Source: Cinnamomum chago (Eukaryota > Streptophyta > Magnoliopsida > Laurales > Lauraceae). From it: a stretch of DNA of 64,000 nucleotides. Positions 51,902-64,000 of the stretch are shown piece by piece. The stretch's first letter is position 1. Every line of letters starts with the position of its first letter. The stretch is taken from the NCBI GenBank assembly GCA_038049695.1, contig CP142459.1, positions 67,510,001 through 67,574,000 of the forward strand. Reading direction: 5' to 3'. Position numbers and translations under genes: made by a program. The notes beneath the pieces are model-generated. The model saw only the letters and a list, made by a program, of their open reading frames with translations, searched no databases and had not been told where the DNA came from.

Positions 51902-53363
51902 GGGTTGCCCTCGGAATTTATATTTGTTTCAACTTCCTATGTCTGCCGTTTTGAGAAACTGCATCCCTCTCTCTTCAATTAACCCAGGAAAGCAAACCCA
52001 TGCCCAAATCCTAGCACTTGGATTCCTCCCCCATGTCACTCTTCAAACAGATCTCCTGCTAATGTACTCGAAATGCATCCATCTTGACGATGCCCGACGC
52101 GTATTCGATGAAATGCCTGAAAGAAACATGCATTCTTGGAACATTTTGATATCCTCCTACTGTCAGTCTTCCCTCTTCAGTGAAGCTCTAAGCGTTTTTA
52201 ATGGGTTTCTGAATGCAGGACTCCGGCCCGATCATTTCACATTTCCGTCCCTCTTCAAGGCATGTGCTGGAATCAGAGATTTTTACTTAGGAAAGAAGCT
52301 CCATAATTGGGTCATTAGATTGGGCTTCGAAAAATATGTTGTCGTCCAAAGTTCAATTTTGGATATGTATGCAAAATGTGGGTGTTTGGATGGTGCGCAT
52401 GGATTGTTTGAGACGATGACCCAGAGAGATGTTGTTGTTTGGAATGCAATGATTTTGGGGCTTGGAAGAGCTGGGTTCTCATTAGAAGCGTTATGTGCTT
52501 TTAGGAAGATGCAGTTTGATGGAGTGAAGATGGATTCGAGAACAATTCCAAGTGTTCTTAATGCCTGTGGGAGGGAAGGAGATTTGTTGAAAGGGAAAGA
52601 AGTTCATGGGCAGGTTGTAAAGAATCTAGCATTTAGTTGTGATGCTGTGATTGGCAATTCTTTGATGGATATGTATGCAAAATGTGGGTGCTTAGATGAT
52701 TTGAGTAGGGTTTTTGCTAATATGCGGGATCAGAATTTGGTAACTTGGACAACATTGATATCATGCTATGGGGTGCATGGGAAGGGGAAAGAGTCTCTAA
52801 TTCTTTTTGAGGAAATGTTAGCTCAAGGGATTGAGCCCAACTGTGTCACGTTCACTGCAGTTTTGGCTAGTTGTAGCCACTCTGGTCTTGTAGATGAAGG
52901 ACACAGGATTTTTGAGTCCATGAAGTTGGAGTATGGGGTTGAACCCAGTGTAGAACACTATGCTTGTATGGTTGACCTCTTAGGCCGTATTGGGCGGCTT
53001 CAGGAAGCCCTGGAGCTGATAAAAGGAATGCAGCAAGAGCCATCTGCTAGCATTTGGGGAGCCTTGCTCGGTGCTTGTCAAATTCACAAGAACGTGGATT
53101 TGGGTGAAATTGCGGCTTTTAAGCTTTTTGAATTGGAGACTGCAAACTCAAGCAACTATATTGCATTGTGCAGCATCTATGATGCCGTTGGTAAATGGGA
53201 TGGTGTTTCGAAGATGAGGAAGAGGATGAGAGAATTGGGTTTGGTCAAAACGCCCGGTTGCAGCTGGATTAATATGAAAGGTAGAGTGCATAGATTCTAC
53301 CAAGGGGACATTTCTCATCCGATGAAAAATAAAATATATGAGATATTGAATCTCTTGTCATAG
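51900..53363 (+). CDS. PLS-class pentatricopeptide repeat protein, unit 2
   Basis: Intact 487-codon frame, native start probably M14 at 51,939, inside the right-hand target-site duplication of the LINE. It differs from unit 1 by N60I and a silent change, so it is free of inactivating lesions. The native 5' flank is 6.36 kb upstream (ending 45,568), beyond the antisense LINE. Same E/E+-type end without DYW domain. Whether it is transcribed from LINE-derived sequence is unknown. Confidence 0.93.
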   Translation: MGCPRNLYLFQLPMSAVLRNCIPLSSINPGKQTHAQILALGFLPHVTLQTDLLLMYSKCIHLDDARRVFDEMPERNMHSWNILISSYCQSSLFSEALSVFNGFLNAGLRPDHFTFPSLFKACAGIRDFYLGKKLHNWVIRLGFEKYVVVQSSILDMYAKCGCLDGAHGLFETMTQRDVVVWNAMILGLGRAGFSLEALCAFRKMQFDGVKMDSRTIPSVLNACGREGDLLKGKEVHGQVVKNLAFSCDAVIGNSLMDMYAKCGCLDDLSRVFANMRDQNLVTWTTLISCYGVHGKGKESLILFEEMLAQGIEPNCVTFTAVLASCSHSGLVDEGHRIFESMKLEYGVEPSVEHYACMVDLLGRIGRLQEALELIKGMQQEPSASIWGALLGACQIHKNVDLGEIAAFKLFELETANSSNYIALCSIYDAVGKWDGVSKMRKRMRELGLVKTPGCSWINMKGRVHRFYQGDISHPMKNKIYEILNLLS

Positions 53364-53740
53364 ATGATGGTGCTACCTGAAGGTTATGGATAGTTGAACT
53401 GGCATTCTTAACAATGCAAATATTACATAAATCTTCTGAAGTGATATTTCTTGTATGCGGACAAGGAAATGCATAAGATTGTAAATGAAACACCGGAGCT
53501 GATGATGATCTCTGGAGTGGAGGTTAAACGGTAGGAGATCGACACACTTTCATATGCTCGGGCATTGTTTTCATGGGCATATTGATGCTGATATTGGTAT
53601 GATACGCCATTATTACAGGCGTATGCTGCTTTACTATACTTGTGAGATGCTTTTTAATCAATACTCGTATAAGCCTCTCTTCAGGTACTTTCTCATGGTG
53701 TTAAAGTTGTTCTCTGATGGAAGAATGCCTGAATTCGAAT
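53364..53740 (+). other. PPR 3' flank, unit 2
   Basis: Same as 43,911-44,287 in unit 1; no difference noticed by eye. Confidence 0.6.
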
Positions 53741-54570
<830 letters not shown>

Positions 54571-55021
54571 ATTAACCCAACAATGGATATTTTTGTGAAT
54601 TTTTTTGGATTAAAAAAAATCTCACACCGCGATGACCGCGATGGACTGATATCCGCGACCGATACCGATATCATATCGGTTTTTCGGCTCAGCGATACCG
54701 CGACCGAGACCAAGATTTTAAACCATGGGTAAGCCTGTAAAACAGCTGGTCCTTATATGGAGAGGGATTTCTATTTCCACCAGTCATGTTCAGGCTCAAT
54801 ATTGGATGGCTAAAATTCTTCAATAGCTTTGAATTTTAGTTGATGCCTCCTCTTTATAAATGACATCTATGGTTACAGTTTCACAAATCATTCAGTTACA
54901 TGAAAATCCTATAGTTTATAATCCTTGAATCCATTGAGTGGACCATTGAATACCAACCATTCATAGAAGACCTTTGTATTTGAAAAGCCCGCGAAATGGC
55001 ACAGCAAAATGTAGGTAGTTT
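54571..55021 (+). other. Spacer and native PPR upstream region, unit 2
   Basis: Copy of 45,118-45,568, including the 17-base repeat at the ADH1 joint and the palindromic patch. It precedes the left target-site duplication (55,022-55,032) of the second LINE. Confidence 0.7.
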
Positions 55022-55209
55022 CTATGTCTGCCCTTTTTTTTTTTTTTTTTTTGAAATGGTAACTTGTATTAAAAGGAAAAAGAGAAATACAAAAGAGCTT
55101 TACAGCATAAAAGAGTTATACTGAGAAGCGGCTGGGAAAAACCCCAAAAAATCAGCCACCTCCCAAGAGGAGGGGAAACAGAGAGAAGGAGGAGGAAAAG
55201 GGAATCAGA

Positions 55210-58200
55210 TCAAACCGATGTGACTTCCCTCCAATTGTACATAATAGCATCACTAGATAAGCCCCGAAACTCTGGAAGATTGGAGATCCACGAGGCAACG
55301 CAGAATTTCATTTTAAGAATTAATTCTTCTTGGGAGGAAGCTATCCCTTCAAAACATCTCCTATTTCTCTATTTCCAAATCGTCCAAATGCAAGCCAAAA
55401 AAGAGATGCGCCACATGATCTTCCCTTTGGAAGTAGTAATCGGGTTAGCCCACTGAAGGAACAAATCAGGTAAGGATTGCGGCATGACCCAACTGCAATT
55501 AAACTCCTCTAGAATGGCTGTCCAGAGGCCTTTCGTCTGCTTACAATGAAGCAGAAGATGATCAACCGTTTCCTCGTCCGTTAGGCAGAGGGGGCAAGCA
55601 TTGACAAGGATAATATGTCTGCGGCGAAGATTGTCCATAGTTAAGATCTTTTTTTGGAGAGCAATCCAAGTAAAAGCAATGACTCTAGGAGGGGCCTTGA
55701 TCTTCCATAAACGAGGCCAGCTTTGGGAAGCCATTGAAGTGTTCGATAAGGCGGAGAAGAACGAGGAGACCGAAAAAGAGCCATCAGTAGAATGAATCCA
55801 GATCCTGCTGTCTTGCCTTTCTCTAGAGCCATCTATGCCATTGAGAATCTCAAGAAGATTTAAAAGATTAACTTCTTCTTCCTCGGAAAGATTCCTTCTG
55901 AAGATAGGCCACCACAATTGATTATAATTGCTTGTGTCAAGGTAGTCACTAATCTTGGCATTCCGGTTTTTGGCACTTCTGTAGAGATCAGAGAACTGTA
56001 GCGCTAAAGGGATTTCACTAGCCCAAACATCATGCCAGAAGAAGATTTTCTCTCCGTTGCCAACGCGGTAGCGGATAGATTGGGTAAAAGAAGCCTTAGA
56101 ACTGTATATCCCTTTCCAGAATTTTGAACTTCTTCGTGAAGGAGGAAAGGTTTCCCAGCCATTTCTTCTCACTTTATATTTCCCTACCAGGATGCTTTTC
56201 CAAAGGCCTTCTGAATCATCTCCAAGTCTCCAAAGCCATTTGCCTAGCAGAGCTTGGTTCATCTTCCTTAAAGGTCTTATTCCAAGGCCACCCAAGCCTT
56301 TGGGGGAGCAAACCGTTGTCCAATTCACTAGGTGAAATTTTTTGGAGTCCTCGCGGCCTTGCTAAAGAAAATCTCTTTGAAGCTTCTCGATGCGGTCAAT
56401 GATTGCAGCTGGGCACTTAAGGATGGACATGAAGTAGATAGGAAGGTTGGCAAGAGCAGATTGTATCAAAACAATTCTACCTCCTAGGGATAAATACTTT
56501 GCTTTCCAAGAAGATAACATTCTCTCGATCCTCTCGATCACTGGGTTCCAAACAGAGTTAGGCACTTTGTCCAAGCATAGGGGAAGACCGAGGTAGGAGG
56601 ATGGGAAGGAGTCAACTTTGCACCCCAATATGGTAGCATAGTGACGGAGGGATAAGTCTTCGGTAGATACTCCGAGGATGGAGCTTTTTGAGAAGTTTAT
56701 CCTGAGACCCGAAACAGCTTCAAAACATCTGAGAATTGCAACCAAATTTTTTATTTGATCCTCATCAGCATCACAGAAAAGGAGAGTATCATCTGCATAT
56801 TGGAGGTGGGAGACAGGAGGAGCATTGTGAGAAGGCTTGAAACCGTGGATCAAGTTGCATGCTTCTGCTTTGGACAGCATCTGACTAAGGGCTTTCGTAA
56901 GCCCCTCTCAGCTGGAAAGAAACCTTTCGGGGAACCATTGATTAAGATGGAGAAGGTGGCAGACGAAATGCATTCTTTGATCCAGGTCCTCCATTTAAAG
57001 CGAAAGCCCATTCTGCGCATCAAGTATAGGAGGAAGTCCCAATCCACCATGTCGAAGGCCTTTTCCAAGTCGAGTTTGCAAATAATTCCGGGAAGTTTAT
57101 CCTTGTATCTGGAATGGATGCATTCATTGGCAACAAGAACCTCATCTAAGATCTGTCTACCTTGAACAAAGGCACCTTGAGAGAGGGAGATGATGGAAGG
57201 GAGAATCTTTTGGAGTCTAGAAGCAAGCACTTTAGCTAAGATTTTGTAAATGCTGCCTAAAAGACTAATTGGCCTGAAGTTCTTTATACTGTCGGCCCCT
57301 GTCTTCTTTGGGATAAGGGCAATGAAAGAGGCACCGATCGATTTGGAAAGCCTTCCTCTAGAGTGAAATTCCTTCATAAAGGCCATAATGTCAACCCGAA
57401 GGAGGTCCCAGAATCTATGGAACAATGAAATTGGAAAGCCGTCTGGGCCTGGAGCTTTGTCGCTAGCTAGATTAAAAACTGCCGCTTTGACTTCTTCCTC
57501 GTGGAACTCATCTTCCAACCAATTCGCATTCTCTTCACTGATGGAGGGGAAGTGGAGATTGTCTAAGGAAGGCTTGCAAGTACCATCCTTTTTATACAAG
57601 TTTTGAAAGAAACTGAGAATGTGGCTAGATATCCCTTCCCTGTCCTCTAATCTGTTGCCATTAGAGTCTATCAAGTAATTAATCTTATTTCCCCTCATTC
57701 TGGTCGTGGCCAAACTGTGGAAAAATTTGGTATTCTTGTCCCCTTCCTTAAGCCAATGGTATTTAGATCTCTGTTTCCATTTGATCTCTTATTCGCGAAC
57801 TTTAAGCTCATAAAGATTTTTGAGATTCAGTCTCATAGCGATATCCGCTTCAGAAAGCCCATGAGATTCTTCCTTAGAGTCGATGGATTGTAGTTCTTTT
57901 AATAGAGTGACCTTAATAGCTTCGACAGGCACAAAGTTGGTTGTCCTCCAGTCTTTGATGCTTAACTTCAACTGCTTTAGCTTCTTGGAGAATCTGAAAC
58001 CTGCCCAACCAATGACATCGTAGCTGTTCCACCATTCCTTAATAAGGGCAATGAAAATTTTTGTCTTCCAACCACATTGTCTCTAGGCGAAAGGGAGAGG
58101 GTCCCCATTTAAGACATTTGCAATCAAGAAGGACGGGACAGTGATCAGAAATTGGCTTTGGAAGGGCGATTTGGAAAACTTCAGGATACAGATCAATCCA

Positions 58201-59361
58201 ATCCCCGGTGACCAGAAATCTATCTAGACGCGACATAGTTGGAGGGTTTTGGTGATTAGACCAAGTGAAATTTGCCCCCCCTAAGTGAAGATCAACTAGA
58301 TAGTGGGAATTAATCCAATCTGAGAAGGAATTCATGTTAGCTGAAATTCTACCAACCCCTGATTTGTCTGAAGGGAATCTAGTGATATTCCAGTCACCAC
58401 CAATGCACCAAGGACCAACCCATCTGTTACGAATGGAGTCAAGCTCACACCAAAAACTGCCATGAAGTCTACGGTCAGTAGGGCCATATACAGAGGAGAC
58501 GATCCAAGAAGAGCCATTAGCCAAATCTTCAATCACTGCTGAGACAGAGAAGATACCAATGAAGTGATCTTTCATAATATACTGCCGACTATTCCAGCAT
58601 AGAAGAATGCCTCTAGAGGTTCCAACTGCGTCAAGGGAGATCCACAAACAATTGCTATTTCCCCAAAGGTCCCTAATAACTAGGGGTGTAACGGTTCGGT
58701 TAACCGGTCTTTTTGGGGAAACCGTTAACCGAACCGTAACCGCGGTTTTCCGTCTTTAAAAACCGTAACCGTAACCATATATACAAAAATCGTGGAAAAC
58801 CGAACCGCGGTTAACCGTATTATACGGTTCGGTTACGGTTAATAATCGTGGAAAAATATACACAGTAATACAGTATAATTACAGTATTATACGATTACGG
58901 TTACGGTTAATAACCGGCGATGACGATGTGGGAAGCTAGGGTTTGGTTTTAGGTAAGGAAAATTTCATTTACCCCTCATGTATATTATTTTATTTGTTAT
59001 CGGTGCGGTTAACCGCATACGGTTAACCGAACCGTATTTTACGGTTCGGTTCGGTTAATAACCGTGAATATTGTGGAAAACCGTAACCGAACCGAACCGT
59101 GCGGTTTTTTGGTTTTATTAACCGTAACCGAACCGAACCGTGAAAATACGGTTAATAACCGCGGTTCGGTTCGGTTCGGTGCGGTTTGATGGTTAGGCGG
59201 TTTTTTCTTACACCCCTACTAATAACTGATTGAGACATTGAACTGAGCTTTGTTTCTTGAAGGAGCAGAAGGTCTGCTCGGTAAGTGCGAATTACCTCTT
59301 TTATCACTGCCCGCTTCACAGAATTCCCTAATCCTCGAACATTCCAGGATATTGCCTTCAT
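55210..59361 (-). pseudogene. LINE ORF2, second copy, dead
   Basis: Carries the same MITE, stops, frame loss and RT-motif deletion (near 56,900) as the first copy. All open segments translate identically to those of the first copy, so the two have hardly diverged. Confidence 0.9.
58681..59218. mobile_element. hAT-type MITE inside LINE ORF2, second copy
   Basis: Identical in ends and length to 49,228-49,765, with the same 8-bp duplication (58,673-58,680; 59,219-59,226). It was carried along with the LINE. Confidence 0.95.
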
Positions 59362-61354
59362 TGACAACACTGGCTGGAATCACTGACTCTGTGAACAGTA
59401 AGACGGCTGTCATAGTTAATGGAGCACGATAGGTTCTGGAGTTCTCTGCTTCCTTTTCTTTTTGACTTCTTTTTATAGGTGACAGGTCTTCTGAGGGCGG
59501 AATCTCTATCCTTTGCAAAGGCAATTAGGCTGTCCCATCCTCGATTGTTGTTGTCTACTGTGATGCCAATTTCCTCACCACAGGCTCTAATTTTTTGAGA
59601 TAACCACGAACTTGGGGATTCTTGCAGGAAGCTTCGATCTACACGCAGAGAACTGATGGAGTTGGTCTTCTTTGAGATGCAGAGGTCTTCATCAGAATTC
59701 TGCCGAGAGGGAGAAATGGCAGAATCTTTGTAGGCAGAGAGAACGGTTGCCGGCACTGTGCAGGGAGAGGAGGGGAGAGAAGGGTAAATAGCAGAACCTG
59801 ATTTGGAAGAGTCGAAGTCCGAAACGTAGGAGCAAGCGATCAAACGAAGAGCATCAGTCTTCTCCTTCTGCTGGGCGTCCGAAACTGACAGGGGTTTATA
59901 TCTGCCCTCTGGATGGCTGCTTCCCGAGAGTCTGTGGGAGATCGGAGGATTTCCTGAGGAAGAGGCAGAGGAGAGCTTACTCGACTTCAATTTGGCCGGA
60001 GAGGAAGGCCGAGATGATGCAGCTTCCGCTTCAGGACTTCCTGAGAAAAAATGGGGCTTCGAAACTCTACGATTTTTAAAAGAGGCAAAAGCTGGGGCTG
60101 AGGAGGTGGGCCGGCCCAATTTGCTAAGGAATGAACATAAGTTGGCTCCATTCGTCAGGCCATGGCCCACAGGGCTTAACTTTTCTGTGGGCCAGGTCCA
60201 TGCTTCAGCCTTAGACCTTAATGAGCCCCTGGACCTTCCAGATCCGGCCTGCTTGCGACCCACAGCTCGATTCTGGAGACTTCTTTTGGCAAGGTTAGAG
60301 AGGTCGACTTCCTCGGCGAACCCTAGAACACCTTCGTCGGCGCTGCTTGCTGCTATGAGGGTTTCATCACTGATGGGTGCGACGGAGGAGGAGTGATCTT
60401 CTTCTGCCCTAACAGAGATGAAGAGGTCTCCGACGGAAAGAGGAATCAGCAACGGGAGTTTGCATAATCTGCTGGTTCGAACCTTCACACGCCCGTAGAC
60501 GAGGTTCGTCTTCTCCGAAGTGTGGCGATCGACCTCTATGGTTGAACCAACGAAGTCGCCTAGGAGACGAAAGACACCTTCGTTCCAAGCTTGTAACGGA
60601 ACGCCATAGAAGCGAATCCATTTGGTGATAGGGGGGAGCCAAACGGGCTGGAGGATGAACCTGCAACACAGCTCAGGACTTGACAGACTTCCTCTTCTGA
60701 GAGGAGTTGGATGTGGACAACATCGTCGTCTAACAATCTTAGCCTGGCTGCCGATTTGCCCCAGTGAGAAGTAAGCCAGCGAGCTACAGCATCTATAGAG
60801 ACGTTTTCCTGGAGGAAACCAATCAAGCTATGGCAGAGAGCCTTTATCTCTGACTCAACAAGCGAAGGGGCCACTCGAATGAAGTGGGAATGTCCGTTCT
60901 TCACTATCCACCCTGCACTTGAGTCGACAATGCACGATGGAGGGCGAATCCAAGCATTGGGATGTTGATGACGCAGAATCCCTAATTTTTCATTGTAGGG
61001 TTGAAGATGCAGGGGCCCTAAAGTCTTGGAGAGGCCGTCAGCGATTGGATCTGCTGATCGAGGGCGAGCGTTGTCGACAAGGATTTTGTAGCCTCTCCAA
61101 GATCTCCCGTTGACAAGCTCAAGACCTAGGTTGGCTTCTCTCTCTGTTTTGAATCTGACGAAGCCAAAGCCTCTCTGCTTACCAGAGGGTTTATCGGTAG
61201 GGATGAAGGTGTCTATTACAGAACCTGCTCTGCAAAACATCGCTTGAAGCTCTGTCTTTGAGATTTCAGGAGGAAGATTGGAGACGAAGAGGGAGAAGGC
61301 CGTGTCTGATGAAGATCTTCTCCGGGCGAGGTGATGCCCTCGGAAGCGCTCCAT
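59358..61354 (-). pseudogene. LINE ORF1, unit 3: frameshift
   Basis: Same G6 frameshift as unit 2 (about 60,631-60,636), but the C-terminal Glu codon is intact, so the frame runs to the natural end ...SSQCCQ. A Met-to-Ile change near 60,845 is private to this unit. Confidence 0.88.
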
Positions 61355-62816
61355 GGGTTGCCCTCGGAATTTATATTTGTTTCAACTTCCTATGTCTGCC
61401 GTTTTGAGAAACTGCATCCCTCTCTCTTCAATTAACCCAGGAAAGCAAACCCATGCCCAAATCCTAGCACTTGGATTCCTCCCCCATGTCACTCTTCAAA
61501 CAGATCTCCTGCTAATGTACTCGAAATGCAACCATCTTGACGATGCCCGACGCGTATTCGATGAAATGCCTGAAAGAAACATGCATTCTTGGAACATTTT
61601 GATATCCTCCTACTGTCAGTCTTCCCTCTTCAGTGAAGCTCTAAGCGTTTTTAATGGGTTTCTGAATGCAGGACTCCGGCCCGATCATTTCACATTTCCG
61701 TCCCTCTTCAAGGCATGTGCTGGAATCAGAGATTTTTACTTAGGAAAGAAGCTCCATAATTGGGTCATTAGATTGGGCTTCGAAAAATATGTTGTCGTCC
61801 AAAGTTCAATTTTGGATATGTATGCAAAATGTGGGTGTTTGGATGGTGCGCATGGATTGTTTGAGACGATGACCCAGAGAGATGTTGTTGTTTGGAATGC
61901 AATGATTTTGGGGCTTGGAAGAGCTGGGTTCTCATTAGAAGCGTTATGTGCTTTTAGGAAGATGCAGTTTGATGGAGTGAAGATGGATTCGAGAACAATT
62001 CCAAGTGTTCTTAATGCCTGTGGGAGGGAAGGAGATTTGTTGAAAGGGAAAGAAGTTCATGGGCAGGTTGTAAAGAATCTAGCATTTAGTTGTGATGCTG
62101 TGATTGGCAATTCTTTGATGGATATGTATGCAAAATGTGGGTGCTTAGATGATTTGAGTAGGGTTTTTGCTAATATGCGGGATCAGAATTTGTCAACTTG
62201 GACAACATTGATATCATGCTATGGGGTGCATGGGAAGGGGAAAGAGTCTCTAATTCTTTTTGAGGAAATGTTAGCTCAAGGGATTGAGCCCAACTGTGTC
62301 ACGTTCACTGCAGTTTTGGCTAGTTGTAGCCACTCTGGTCTTGTAGATGAAGGACACAGGATTTTTGAGTCCATGAAGTTGGAGTATGGGGTTGAACCCA
62401 GTGTAGAACACTATGCTTGTATGGTTGACCTCTTAGGCCGTATTGGGCGGCTTCAGGAAGCCCTGGAGCTGATAAAAGGAATGCAGCAAGAGCCATCTGC
62501 TAGCATTTGGGGAGCCTTGCTCGGTGCTTGTCAAATTCACAAGAACGTGGATTTGGGTGAAATTGCGGCTTTTAAGCTTTTTGAATTGGAGACTGCAAAC
62601 TCAAGCAACTATATTGCATTGTGCAGCATCTATGATGCCGTTGGTAAATGGGATGGTGTTTCGAAGATGAGGAAGAGGATGAGAGAATTGGGTTTGGTCA
62701 AAACGCCCGGTTGCAGCTGGATTAATATGAAAGGTAGAGTGCATAGATTCTACCAAGGGGACATTTCTCATCCGATGAAAAATAAAATATATGAGATATT
62801 GAATCTCTTGTCATAG
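61353..62816 (+). CDS. PLS-class pentatricopeptide repeat protein, unit 3
   Basis: Intact 487-codon frame, native start probably M14 at 61,392. It has N60 like unit 1 but S281 instead of V281, caused by two adjacent base changes (GTA to TCA). The V-to-S change lies in the motif NLVTWTT of a repeat, at the position just before the conserved TWT. Otherwise identical to the other copies in translation. Confidence 0.93.
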   Translation: MGCPRNLYLFQLPMSAVLRNCIPLSSINPGKQTHAQILALGFLPHVTLQTDLLLMYSKCNHLDDARRVFDEMPERNMHSWNILISSYCQSSLFSEALSVFNGFLNAGLRPDHFTFPSLFKACAGIRDFYLGKKLHNWVIRLGFEKYVVVQSSILDMYAKCGCLDGAHGLFETMTQRDVVVWNAMILGLGRAGFSLEALCAFRKMQFDGVKMDSRTIPSVLNACGREGDLLKGKEVHGQVVKNLAFSCDAVIGNSLMDMYAKCGCLDDLSRVFANMRDQNLSTWTTLISCYGVHGKGKESLILFEEMLAQGIEPNCVTFTAVLASCSHSGLVDEGHRIFESMKLEYGVEPSVEHYACMVDLLGRIGRLQEALELIKGMQQEPSASIWGALLGACQIHKNVDLGEIAAFKLFELETANSSNYIALCSIYDAVGKWDGVSKMRKRMRELGLVKTPGCSWINMKGRVHRFYQGDISHPMKNKIYEILNLLS

Positions 62817-63193
62817 ATGATGGTGCTACCTGAAGGTTATGGATAGTTGAACTGGCATTCTTAACAATGCAAATATTACATAAATCTTCTGAAGTGATAT
62901 TTCTTGTATGCGGACAAGGAAATGCATAAGATTGTAAATGAAACACCGGAGCTGATGATGATCTCTGGAGTGGAGGTTAAACGGTAGGAGATCGACACAC
63001 TTTCATATGCTCGGGCATTGTTTTCATGGGCATATTGATGCTGATATTGGTATGATACGCCATTATTACAGGCGTATGCTGCTTTACTATACTTGTGAGA
63101 TGCTTTTTAATCAATACTCGTATAAGCCTCTCTTCAGGTACTTTCTCATGGTGTTAAAGTTGTTCTCTGATGGAAGAATGCCTGAATTCGAAT
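62817..63193 (+). other. PPR 3' flank, unit 3
   Basis: Same as 43,911-44,287 in unit 1. Confidence 0.6.

Positions 63194-64000
<807 letters not shown>

Larger units (their letters stand above)
45580..51936 (-). mobile_element. L1-type LINE, first complete-length copy
   Basis: 6,357 bp including a nested MITE. The 3' end is a 19-base A tail (T run at 45,581-45,599). ORF2 lies at 45,757-49,908 and ORF1 at 49,905-51,901, overlapping by ATGA. The 5' UTR is only ~35 bp (51,902-51,936). An 11-bp target-site duplication, 'ctatgtctgcc', flanks it at 45,569-45,579 and 51,937-51,947. The duplication contains the PPR start ATG, so insertion took place at codon 3 of the PPR gene. Both ORFs are damaged. 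Truncated relative at 40,461-42,482 and full second copy at 55,033-61,389. Confidence 0.93.
55033..61389 (-). mobile_element. L1-type LINE, second complete-length copy
   Basis: Copy of 45,580-51,936 displaced by 9,453 bp, with the same 11-bp target-site duplication (55,022-55,032; 61,390-61,400), the same 19-base tail and the same MITE. Since both flank and damage are shared, it arose by segmental duplication and not by a second insertion. Confidence 0.93.

Overview
The window is nuclear DNA of a flowering plant. It is AT-rich and gene-poor, with GT-AG introns, many nested transposons and three recognisable plant gene families with introns or intact coding sequence. The sequence does not let me name the species; a woody eudicot or magnoliid is a guess.

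Left part (1-25,700): mostly intergenic repeat debris. It holds degenerate minisatellites, a ~1.1-kb direct repeat (2,976-4,060 and 4,982-6,100) whose second copy begins exactly at a Helitron-like 3' end, a long inverted-repeat element (6,217-6,734), a hAT-type MITE relative (12,750-13,247) and some tRNA-derived SINE-like pieces. The one gene is a complete seven-exon PIN auxin efflux carrier, closest to PIN6 (13,576-18,707, +).

Middle (25,700-40,460): a complete ten-exon class P alcohol dehydrogenase, ADH1 (25,929-28,533, +), has a TATA box and anaerobic-response-like motifs. Next is an invertase/pectinesterase-inhibitor gene split by a 4,976-bp Ty3/gypsy chromovirus (30,328-35,303, minus sense; identical 250-bp LTR lengths, 5-bp TSD). 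Then come a 4x ~205-bp tandem repeat with an exon-like core, an exon with an RNase H1/viroplasmin N-terminal domain, and a Myb/SANT-like gene (minus) cut off abruptly at 40,461.

Right part (40,461-64,000): a head-to-tail tandem array of a ~9,453-bp unit, two full copies and the start of a third running off the window. Each unit carries an intact PLS-class pentatricopeptide repeat (PPR) gene (+), a promoterless piece of ADH1 (5' UTR to intron 3, with a nonsense codon in exon 2), a spacer, and an L1-type LINE on the minus strand. The LINE sits exactly at the native PPR start codon (11-bp target-site duplication containing the ATG) and is itself interrupted by a 538-bp hAT-type MITE (8-bp target-site duplication). 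The order of events can be read off: ADH1 fragment beside the PPR gene; LINE insertion and decay; MITE insertion; then recent tandem amplification.

Nothing here looks like an operon or a pathway cluster. PIN6 (auxin transport), ADH1 (fermentation) and the PPR protein (organelle RNA processing) are independent genes. The unusual biology is the composite PPR/LINE/ADH1-fragment array.
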